Source: Caryophanales bacterium UBA1245
GTDB taxonomy: Bacteria > Bacillota_I > Bacilli_A > ML615J-28 > CAG-313
NCBI GenBank assembly: GCA_002308275.1
Contig: DBWF01000020.1
Location: forward strand, 1 to 5,601
Reading direction: 5' to 3'
DNA: 5,601 bases
Both the position numbers and the translations under genes were made by a program. The notes beneath the pieces were generated by a model. The model ran no database searches. It was not told the origin of the DNA and was given only the letters and a program-made list of their open reading frames with translations. Of the stretch, positions 1-5,355 are shown one piece after another; positions within the stretch are counted from its first letter, which is position 1, and each line of letters begins with the position of its first letter.

Positions 1-839
1 ATCTTTTCCCATAAACCTACATTATATCCAAAGATACTATAGATTTCTTCTTCAACCCAAGAAATAGAATATAATTTACCTTGATAACTACCAGCAGTCT
101 TTACGATTGTATTCATGAAGTCATTACCATATTTATTATACCAGTTAGTTACATCATGAATTGCATTTGCGTTTGCAAAGTTAGGAATTTGATAGTCTGG
201 AACAGTATATAAATCGTATTCTGGTGAATCGATTCTAGCTTGGTTGATGATGTATGACCATCTTGATGGTCCCCAAGCAGCATCTGATGGATATTCAATA
301 ACAGTAATATGACAGTTAAAATCTTCTTCTACAGAAGTCCAAGCTTGTTGTCTAGCTTCTCTATCTGGACCAGCATAGTAGCCATATTTATCCTTTGTTT
401 CAATAGGCATAAATGGGTTAGTTTCACCTAAAGCTGAAGTAGCTTGAGCGATTTTAATTGTATATTCGTTTAAATCTGGATAATCAGGAACTTCATCAAG
501 AGTGATTTGAATACTCTTACTACCTGTCTTACCATTAGCTTCAACAGTAATTTTGATTAATCCAGGTTCAGGACCAGCAGTGAATAAACCTGTTTCACTA
601 ATAGTACCTAAACTATTACTTACAGACCATTTTACATTGTCAACAACGGCACCAGCAGGGCTTACCTTGTATGTACATTGTAAAGTGTGTCCAACTTGAA
701 CACGTGCTACGCTTTTTGCAGTAGCAACTGAAATTGTCTTTAATTCAGTTGAGCCTCCGCCTTCGTTGCCTCCTTTTTTACAGCCAACTAAAGCTAAAGC
801 TAAAACAAGGACCAAAAACAATTGAAAAACTTTTTTCAT
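1..839 (-). CDS. Extracellular solute-binding lipoprotein with Ig-like domain, copy 1 (3' end cut by window edge)
   Basis: This is the N-terminal 279 codons of a substrate-binding lipoprotein of an ABC sugar importer; the rest lies beyond the left edge. Residues 1-20 form a lipoprotein signal peptide: MKK, a hydrophobic core, and the lipobox LVGC with Cys20 as the predicted lipidated residue. A Gly/Lys/Glu-rich linker follows, then an Ig-like Big_2-type domain at about 35-115 (key stretch GTISETGLFTAG), then the start of the binding domain (NEYTIKIAQATSALGETNPF and onward). By hand alignment about 76% of visible residues match the complete paralogue at 1052-2833, so the full protein should be near 590 residues. 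The start is set by AGGAGG at 848-853 and by the signal peptide. It has its own promoter and a LacI/CcpA-like operator. The ligand cannot be read from sequence; an oligosaccharide is inferred from the permeases nearby. No frameshift is seen. Confidence 0.93.
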   Translation of the reverse strand, partial: MKKVFQLFLVLVLALALVGCKKGGNEGGGSTELKTISVATAKSVARVQVGHTLQCTYKVSPAGAVVDNVKWSVSNSLGTISETGLFTAGPEPGLIKITVEANGKTGSKSIQITLDEVPDYPDLNEYTIKIAQATSALGETNPFMPIETKDKYGYYAGPDREARQQAWTSVEEDFNCHITVIEYPSDAAWGPSRWSYIINQARIDSPEYDLYTVPDYQIPNFANANAIHDVTNWYNKYGNDFMNTIVKTAGSYQGKLYSISWVEEEIYSIFGYNVGLWEK

Positions 840-845
840 TTCGTT

Positions 846-853
846 CTCCTCCT
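846..853 (-). promoter_or_regulatory. Ribosome binding site of the copy 1 lipoprotein gene
   Basis: AGGAGGAG on the minus strand, six bases before the ATG at 839. It is a full anti-Shine-Dalgarno match and fixes the start codon ahead of the lipoprotein signal peptide. Confidence 0.85.
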
Positions 854-861
854 ATATAATA

Positions 862-879
862 CGAAAGTGCTTTCACACA
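862..879 (-). promoter_or_regulatory. LacI/CcpA-family operator-like palindrome (cre-like)
   Basis: On the minus strand the site reads TGTGTGAAAGCACTTTCG. Its 14-base core TGAAAGCACTTTCG (862-875) contains the inverted repeat GAAAG-CA-CTTTC and differs at two positions from the ideal cre palindrome TGAAAGCGCTTTCA recognised by CcpA and related LacI-family proteins. It lies just downstream of the -10 box, over or next to the expected transcription start, where a bound protein would block initiation. The same 16-base motif with two A/G differences occurs at the matching place before the paralogue (2873-2890), which supports function. Whether the regulator is CcpA or a local sugar-specific LacI protein cannot be told, and no regulator gene is in the window. 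Confidence 0.65.
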
Positions 880-887
880 CATTTAAA

Positions 888-916
888 ATTTTATCACATT
901 ATAAAAATAAAGTCAA
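888..916 (-). promoter_or_regulatory. Sigma-A-type promoter of the copy 1 lipoprotein gene
   Basis: The -35 box is TTGACT (911-916) and the -10 box TAAAAT (888-893), separated by exactly 17 bases. TGA directly before the -10 gives an extended -10 (TGn). The boxes, spacing and TGn are the same as in the promoter of the paralogous gene at 2896-2924. The predicted start falls about seven bases past the -10, just before the cre-like palindrome. Confidence 0.75.
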
Positions 917-996
917 TTTTATCGCCGAATAAATCCCAAACTATTTTTTTATTCAAATTCATTTAAGGAAATTTTAAGGTACAAGTTCGCATATAT

Positions 997-1030
997 AAAA
1001 AACTTCCCATACATAGTATGAGAAGCTTTT
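997..1030 (-). terminator. Rho-independent terminator after the complete lipoprotein gene
   Basis: On the minus strand the arm at 1016-1028 (AAGCTTCTCATAC) pairs with 1000-1012 (GTATGGGAAGTTT) around a three-base loop at 1013-1015. That is 13 pairs including two G-T wobbles, extendable by two A-T pairs. A run of six T (1002-997) follows or overlaps the base of the stem. It begins about 22 bases after the TAA stop at 1052-1054. It separates the two tandem lipoprotein genes, so copy 1 relies on its own promoter. The opposite strand also ends in a T-rich run and could work weakly. Confidence 0.8.
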
Positions 1031-1051
1031 ATTATAAAATTACGACAGGCA

Positions 1052-2833
1052 TTATCCAAATGCTTTTGTAATAGATTCATTTAATGTATCTTGTAAAGCA
1101 CCTACAGCTTCAGCCCATGTAGCAGCACCTGTACCTAAAACGAATTTTCTTAAGTTGATATCGAATTCAGAACCAGATGTGTAGCAAACTGTATTAGAGT
1201 TAGATGTCATTGGATCATAGAATGCATCTGTCTTTAAGTTCATACTTACTTTAACGAAAGCTTTAATAGAAGCTTCAGTACCGAACTTAGCTGATGCAGC
1301 ATTAGTGAATGCTAATTCTTCATCATAACTATCGCTTGTACGATAATTTTGTTTAGCTCTTAGCCAATATGTTGCAATAGCATAGTAGATGTTTTCTGAT
1401 GTACATTCATCACCATAGCCTTTATAGTAGTTTTCTCTACCAGCAGCCATTACCCAACAAGCTTCACTTGTGATACCAGTGTAAATGCTATCGTTCTTTT
1501 CCATTCCATCTGGAGCTGGGAATGGTACATAACCATAACGTGTAGCATCGCCATCACCCCACATGTTAGAATCCCAACGGCCTTGGTTAGCACCGATGAA
1601 CCATAAGTCACCAGTATTGAACATTGATTTACCATTTGTCCAAGAAACAACACCTTGGTCTACTGAGAATTTTTCATCAAATGCGCCATAATCAAAGATT
1701 TCTTTTAATGCATTAGCAGCATTTGTACAATCTTCATTTAAGATATGAACTTGCTTCTTAGCAACGTCAGCAACACCTTCACCATTTCTATCTACCATAC
1801 CAACGAAGTAATATGTTGGCCAACCAGATAAGCAATGGTATCCAGCATCAGCACCAAAAACAGAATTTAATGCGTCTTGACACTTCTTACAATAAGCGAT
1901 GAAATTAGAAACATTCCATTCTTCATCTAAGAACATTTGTGCAGGTTCTTTAATAGAAGAATCATATTCATGAACTTGTTCCCATAAACCAACATTGTAA
2001 CCTAAAATGTTGTAAACATTTAAATCGTTCCAGTTGATTGTATAGATCTTACCTTTATAAGAACCAGCAGTTCTTGAAATAGTAGTCATGAAGTCATTAC
2101 CATACTTATTATACCAATCTGTTAAATCTAAGATTGCATTAGCACTTGATAGACCAGGTACTTGTGCATCTGGGATTGTATAGAAATCATATTCAGGAGA
2201 ATCGATTCTAGCTTGGTTGATGATGTATGCCCATCTTGATGGTCCCCAAGGAGCATCTGATGGATATTCAACAACTGTAATATGGCAGTTGAAATCTTCT
2301 TCTACTGATGTCCAAGCTTGTTGTCTAGCTTCTCTATCAGCACCTGAATAATAACCATAAGTTGCTTTTGTTTCAATTGGTAAGAATGGGTTAGTCTCAC
2401 CTAAAGCTGATGTAGCTTGAGCAATCTTAATTGTATATTCGTTTAAATCAGGATATTCAGGAACTTCATCTAAAGTAATTTGAATACTCTTTGTACCAGT
2501 TACAACAGTACCATCTTTACCCGTAACTTCGACAGAAATTTTAACTAATCCATCTTCACTACCAGCAGTGAATAATCCAGTTTCACTGATAGTACCTAAA
2601 GAATTGCTAACTGCCCATTTTACGCTAGCAACTTCTGCGTTTGATGGACTTACTTTGTATGAACATTGTAAAGTATGACCAACTTGTACACGAGCAACAC
2701 TCTTAGAAGTTACAACTGTAGCTGACTTAAGTGTAGTACTCTTTTGTGAATCACCACCATTGTCATCTTTACCACATCCTACTAAAGCAAGAGCAAGGAT
2801 TAGCACTAATACTAATTGAATAATTTTTTTCAT
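1052..2833 (-). CDS. Extracellular solute-binding lipoprotein with Ig-like domain, copy 2 (complete, 593 aa)
   Basis: This is the likely substrate-capture lipoprotein of a carbohydrate ABC importer (family 1-type solute-binding protein), held on the outer face of the membrane. Residues 1-20 are a signal peptide ending in lipobox LVGC (Cys20 lipidated). A polar linker (21-36) leads to a Big_2-type Ig-like domain at about 37-121, with GTISETGLFTAG at 80-91 typical of that fold. The binding region runs from about 130 to the end and is rich in Trp and Tyr (W173, W196, W201, W240, W268, W284, W411, W420, W425), as expected for sugar stacking. At 593 residues it is longer than the usual 400-450 because of the Ig-like domain and an enlarged core. 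Ten Cys occur, including CKKC at 315-318. AGGAGG at 2845-2850 sets the start. It has its own promoter, operator-like site and terminator. The binding-protein role is well supported; the ligand is unknown. Confidence 0.93.
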   Translation of the reverse strand: MKKIIQLVLVLILALALVGCGKDDNGGDSQKSTTLKSATVVTSKSVARVQVGHTLQCSYKVSPSNAEVASVKWAVSNSLGTISETGLFTAGSEDGLVKISVEVTGKDGTVVTGTKSIQITLDEVPEYPDLNEYTIKIAQATSALGETNPFLPIETKATYGYYSGADREARQQAWTSVEEDFNCHITVVEYPSDAPWGPSRWAYIINQARIDSPEYDFYTIPDAQVPGLSSANAILDLTDWYNKYGNDFMTTISRTAGSYKGKIYTINWNDLNVYNILGYNVGLWEQVHEYDSSIKEPAQMFLDEEWNVSNFIAYCKKCQDALNSVFGADAGYHCLSGWPTYYFVGMVDRNGEGVADVAKKQVHILNEDCTNAANALKEIFDYGAFDEKFSVDQGVVSWTNGKSMFNTGDLWFIGANQGRWDSNMWGDGDATRYGYVPFPAPDGMEKNDSIYTGITSEACWVMAAGRENYYKGYGDECTSENIYYAIATYWLRAKQNYRTSDSYDEELAFTNAASAKFGTEASIKAFVKVSMNLKTDAFYDPMTSNSNTVCYTSGSEFDINLRKFVLGTGAATWAEAVGALQDTLNESITKAFG

Positions 2834-2840
2834 TTGTGTG

Positions 2841-2850
2841 TTTTCCTCCT
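2841..2850 (-). promoter_or_regulatory. Ribosome binding site of the copy 2 lipoprotein gene
   Basis: AGGAGGAAAA on the minus strand. The AGGAGG core (2845-2850) lies 11 bases before the ATG at 2833, a slightly long spacing compared with copy 1. No better upstream start exists. Confidence 0.8.
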
Positions 2851-2872
2851 ATTCACTTAATATCAAGGATAT

Positions 2873-2890
2873 TTAAAGTGTTTTTACACA
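2873..2890 (-). promoter_or_regulatory. Operator-like site matching that of the paralogue
   Basis: The minus strand reads TGTGTAAAAACACTTTAA. Aligned with the copy 1 site it keeps TGTGTRAAARCACTTT, with only the two R positions changed. A short inverted repeat GTGT-AAAA-ACAC is present, but the longer cre-like palindrome is weaker than in copy 1. It lies five bases downstream of the -10 box, over the predicted transcription start, which fits repression. Conservation in an otherwise diverged leader suggests the same regulator acts on both genes, perhaps with lower affinity here. Confidence 0.55.
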
Positions 2891-2895
2891 TTAAT

Positions 2896-2924
2896 ATTTT
2901 ACCATAATAGGCCCTTAAAGTCAA
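2896..2924 (-). promoter_or_regulatory. Sigma-A-type promoter of the copy 2 lipoprotein gene
   Basis: The -35 box is TTGACT (2919-2924) and the -10 box TAAAAT (2896-2901), with a 17-base spacer and an extended -10 (TGG before TAAAAT). The boxes and spacing are identical to the copy 1 promoter although the spacer sequence has diverged. It lies downstream of the nagB terminator, so this gene is transcribed independently. Confidence 0.8.
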
Positions 2925-3000
2925 TGAAATTATTGAAAGAGTTTTCATTTATTAACTAAAAAATATTATATTTTTTACTTTTTTATACACAAGTATAAAT

Positions 3001-3028
3001 AAAAAAGACCTATAAGAATATAGATCTT
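3001..3028 (-). terminator. Rho-independent terminator after nagB
   Basis: On the minus strand AAGATCTATA (3028-3019) pairs with TATAGGTCTT (3014-3005) around the four-base loop TTCT. That is ten pairs with one G-T wobble, running into six T in a row (3006-3001). It begins about 19 bases after the nagB stop. The plus strand has no T-run after the hairpin, so it should act on nagB transcripts only. Confidence 0.8.
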
Positions 3029-3046
3029 AATTATCATTATTTATAA

Positions 3047-3784
3047 TTATAATAATGAACAAGCTTCTTCATCAGCAACTACAATTACTTTACCTTTATG
3101 GTTTTGAAGTGCAGATGCAGGGAAGTCTTCAGTAACTGGTCCATTCATTAATTTATTGATTGCATCAGCCTTATTTTTACCAGAAGCAATAAGTAAAACA
3201 CTCTTAGCATTCATAATGTTTTTAATACCCATTGTGATAGCATGCTTTGGAACTTGATTAATGTCATTATCAAAGAAACGAGCATTATCTTGTCTTGTCT
3301 TATCTTTTAAAGTAACAATTAAAGTTTCACTATCAAAAGGAGTTCCTGGTTCATTGAAACCAATATGACCATTAGCACCAATACCTAATAATTGCATATC
3401 AACTGTAGCAGCATTTAATGCTTTACTATAAGCAGCACAATTTGCAGCTAAATCATTTCCAACTGATGATGGAATATGAACATTTTCTTCTTTGATATCA
3501 ATATGATTGAATAGATTAGTATGCATGAAAGAATAATAACTTTCAGGATGTGTAACAGGAAGTTCACAGTATTCATCAAGATTAAATGTTTTAACATCTT
3601 TGAATGATACTTCGCCATTTTCATAAGCCTTAATTAAATACTTGTAAAGACCAATAGGGCTAGAACCAGTTGCAAGACCTAATGTACATTTAGGATTTGC
3701 TTTTACAACATCAAGCATAATCTTTCCAGCAACATTGCTTAATTCTTCATAATCTTTTACTTTAATTAATTGAATTTTATTCAT
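3047..3784 (-). CDS. nagB: Glucosamine-6-phosphate deaminase (245 aa, complete)
   Basis: This cytoplasmic enzyme converts D-glucosamine 6-phosphate and water to D-fructose 6-phosphate and ammonium, bringing amino sugars into glycolysis. Family motifs are present in order: the phosphate-binding LGLATGSSPIGLY (35-47); FNLDEY (67-72), with Asp70 in the place of catalytic Asp72 of E. coli NagB; GIGANGHIGFNEPG (134-147), with His140 and Glu145 in the places of His143 and Glu148; and HAITMGIKNIM (181-191). Asn138 replaces E. coli Asp141, as I recall is usual in Firmicutes NagB. Length is close to the short Firmicutes form (about 242) and lacks the longer E. coli C-terminus. AAGAGGA (3792-3798) lies seven bases before the ATG. 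It sits between two terminators with its own likely promoter, so it is probably monocistronic. Its position between transporter genes suggests, but does not prove, amino-sugar use. The motifs fit NagB better than 6-phosphogluconolactonase. Confidence 0.96.
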   Translation of the reverse strand: MNKIQLIKVKDYEELSNVAGKIMLDVVKANPKCTLGLATGSSPIGLYKYLIKAYENGEVSFKDVKTFNLDEYCELPVTHPESYYSFMHTNLFNHIDIKEENVHIPSSVGNDLAANCAAYSKALNAATVDMQLLGIGANGHIGFNEPGTPFDSETLIVTLKDKTRQDNARFFDNDINQVPKHAITMGIKNIMNAKSVLLIASGKNKADAINKLMNGPVTEDFPASALQNHKGKVIVVADEEACSLL

Positions 3785-3791
3785 TATAATA

Positions 3792-3798
3792 TCCTCTT
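3792..3798 (-). promoter_or_regulatory. Ribosome binding site of nagB
   Basis: AAGAGGA on the minus strand, seven bases upstream of the ATG at 3784. It supports the chosen start, which also places the family motifs at the expected distances from the N-terminus. Confidence 0.7.
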
Positions 3799-3824
3799 TT
3801 CTTCTTCAATTATTTTACTATACT

Positions 3825-3830
3825 ATTATA
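3825..3830 (-). promoter_or_regulatory. Candidate -10 element of the nagB promoter
   Basis: A perfect TATAAT lies 40 bases upstream of the nagB start, after the terminator of the permease unit. No good -35 box is found at 16-18 bases (at most two matches to TTGACA), and there is no TGn extension, so this is only a plausible promoter in an AT-rich leader. The TGTGTRAAARCACTTT motif of the lipoprotein genes is absent, so nagB seems not to share their control. Confidence 0.4.
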
Positions 3831-3891
3831 CTACAAAAATAATAAAAATGCATCCCTTTTATTAAAAATTATTCTTTTATTTCTTATATAT

Positions 3892-3917
3892 AAAAAACCA
3901 CCCAAAAACTTGGGTGG
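3892..3917 (-). terminator. Rho-independent terminator after the permease operon (possibly bidirectional)
   Basis: On the minus strand CCACCCAA (3917-3910) pairs perfectly with TTGGGTGG (3905-3898) around loop GTTT: eight pairs, five of them G-C. Six T (3897-3892) follow. The hairpin starts only seven bases after the permease TAA stop. On the plus strand the same hairpin is followed by ATTTTTATT, so it could also stop opposing transcription. It marks the end of the permease unit and separates it from nagB. Confidence 0.88.
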
Positions 3918-3924
3918 ATTTTTA

Positions 3925-5355
3925 TTACATACCTGTCAAACCAGAACGTTCAACAGATTCAACGAATAATCTTTGTACAAATAGATATCCAATTAATAAT
4001 GGAATCATCATTAATAGGGCAGCAGTTTGTTCGATTAATTCGTAGAACTCAGATCCAATTACATCACCCATTTCCTGTTTCAAACTCAAGAATTGAGTAC
4101 CAATAACAGAGTTCAAGTTCTCACTGAAACCAGCAAGAGCAGTTGTTACTAGTGGATGACTTCTTTGATATGAGAATAAGTTAGCAAAGTAATAATCATT
4201 ATATTGCCATACGAACGCAAATAATGCAACTGTTACGATTGTACCACGAACGTTAGGGAACATAACACTCCAGAATGTTCTCAATACGCTGGCACCATCA
4301 ATTTCAGCTGATTCTTCAAGTTCCATTGGCAAGTTTCTAAATGCTTGTCTAAATAAGAATATGAAGATAGCAGATCTTACACCTTGACCAAAGATAGTCA
4401 TAATGTAGATTGCAAGTGATGAACCAACTAAACTGTATCCAAAGAATGAATAATATGTAAAGAACAATGTTCTTGATACTTTCAATGCTTCATTAGGAAT
4501 TGCAAGTGATGCAATTACTAAATAGAAGATAATATTAGAACCCTTAAATTTCAATCTCGCAAATGCATATCCAGGGATAGCTGTCGCAATAACTTGTAAT
4601 AAAGTTGTAATTGCTGACAAAATTATTGAGTTAGTAAATGAATGTCCTTCCATTGTCAACAATGTATATGAAATATTAATATTCAATGTTGACCAAATTT
4701 CCGGAATCCAAATAACTTGTGGATTACTAATATCCATTGGGCTACGTAAAGCGTATGATAATTTTTCAATCATTGGCATGATGATGATGAAACATAGACC
4801 AAACAAAATGATAGCTCTTGCGATAGAAATAATAATACTAACAGCATGATTAATTCTAATCTTTTTACGAGTAGGATTTTGCAAATCGGCTTTTAATTGA
4901 TTAAATTCATATTTCAATTCTTCGCCATATGACATTTCATCAAGCATCTTTTGATGTGCTTCACGTTCTTCTTTAGCAGTCTTTTCTTGTTCTGGGTCAA
5001 TGCCCTCTTCTTCATAGAATTGAGCAAGTGCTCTATCGTAACATAATTTTGTTACATAAGCATCTCTTTCAGCATTATTCTTTTCTACAATTTCAGCTTC
5101 TTGAGCTTCCTTCATTAACTTAGCAGTAGAATCTTCTTCGCTTGCAGCATCAGCGTTTACTTGAACTTCATCAGAAGTTTGTTCTTCTTCGGCTTGTTCT
5201 TCAGAAACTTCTTCTTTAGTTTCCTCTTCAGATTCTACTTCAGGCATTTCTTCAACTTGTTCTTCATTAGAAGTTTGTTCTTTAGAAGTTTCAAGTTCAG
5301 TATCTTTTTCTTCTTGTTCTACTAATTCAACGTCTTTTTCTTCATTAGTTGTCAT
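3925..5355 (-). CDS. MalG-type carbohydrate ABC transporter permease with long acidic N-terminal extension (476 aa)
   Basis: This is the second membrane-spanning subunit of a CUT1-type sugar importer (binding-protein-dependent transport inner membrane component). Hydrophobic segments lie at about 171-195, 241-265, 274-293, 308-335, 371-392 and 443-462, the usual six. The cytoplasmic EAA loop that docks the ATPase is EESAEIDGASVLRTFWSVMFP (347-367), with the hallmark IDGA followed by FPN. The C-terminus SVERSGLTGM resembles the usual GLTAGAVKG ending. Typical MalG-like proteins have about 275-300 residues; the excess is residues 1-165, which are strongly acidic (25 Glu in the first 60), then charged and probably helical or coiled coil, ending in the basic PTRKKIR before TM1. 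The start overlaps the upstream permease gene by 11 bases and has AAAGGCGG nine bases before it, so the extension is probably translated. Start at an internal Met (81, 137 or 141) is less likely. The substrate is unknown. Confidence 0.92.
   Translation of the reverse strand: MTTNEEKDVELVEQEEKDTELETSKEQTSNEEQVEEMPEVESEEETKEEVSEEQAEEEQTSDEVQVNADAASEEDSTAKLMKEAQEAEIVEKNNAERDAYVTKLCYDRALAQFYEEEGIDPEQEKTAKEEREAHQKMLDEMSYGEELKYEFNQLKADLQNPTRKKIRINHAVSIIISIARAIILFGLCFIIIMPMIEKLSYALRSPMDISNPQVIWIPEIWSTLNINISYTLLTMEGHSFTNSIILSAITTLLQVIATAIPGYAFARLKFKGSNIIFYLVIASLAIPNEALKVSRTLFFTYYSFFGYSLVGSSLAIYIMTIFGQGVRSAIFIFLFRQAFRNLPMELEESAEIDGASVLRTFWSVMFPNVRGTIVTVALFAFVWQYNDYYFANLFSYQRSHPLVTTALAGFSENLNSVIGTQFLSLKQEMGDVIGSEFYELIEQTAALLMMIPLLIGYLFVQRLFVESVERSGLTGM
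5158..5355 (-). repeat. Low-complexity Glu-rich coding tract at the permease N-terminus
   Basis: The first 66 codons are dominated by GAA/GAG with Thr, Ser, Gln and Val, giving repeated TTCTTC-like triplets on the plus strand. It is a compositional repeat and no exact unit is kept. Such tracts can vary in length by slippage, but that cannot be judged from one sequence. It encodes a probably disordered acidic tail on the cytoplasmic side of the membrane. Confidence 0.7.

Noticed and set aside
1450..1653. A 67-codon open frame on the minus strand inside the complete lipoprotein gene
   Set aside because: It lies wholly within a well-supported gene in another frame, has no ribosome binding site of its own that I can see, and no recognisable protein features; it is a shadow frame.
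1..2833. The duplicated lipoprotein genes as an assembly artefact
   Set aside because: The two copies differ throughout by many substitutions and small indels (linker and Ig-like domain), and their leaders differ while keeping functional boxes, which fits true paralogues.
3825..3853. A full two-box sigma-A promoter for nagB
   Set aside because: TATAAT is perfect, but hexamers at 16, 17 and 18 bases upstream match TTGACA at only two positions, so only the -10 is reported.
3785..3891. A glmS-like riboswitch or other structured leader before nagB
   Set aside because: The leader is short and AT-rich, with no strong conserved helices apart from the terminator of the preceding gene; nothing matches a riboswitch core.
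5158..5355. The acidic N-terminus as a separate small protein or a frameshift fusion
   Set aside because: It is in frame with the permease without interruption, has one ribosome binding site before its first Met, and no stop or second strong start separates it from the membrane part.
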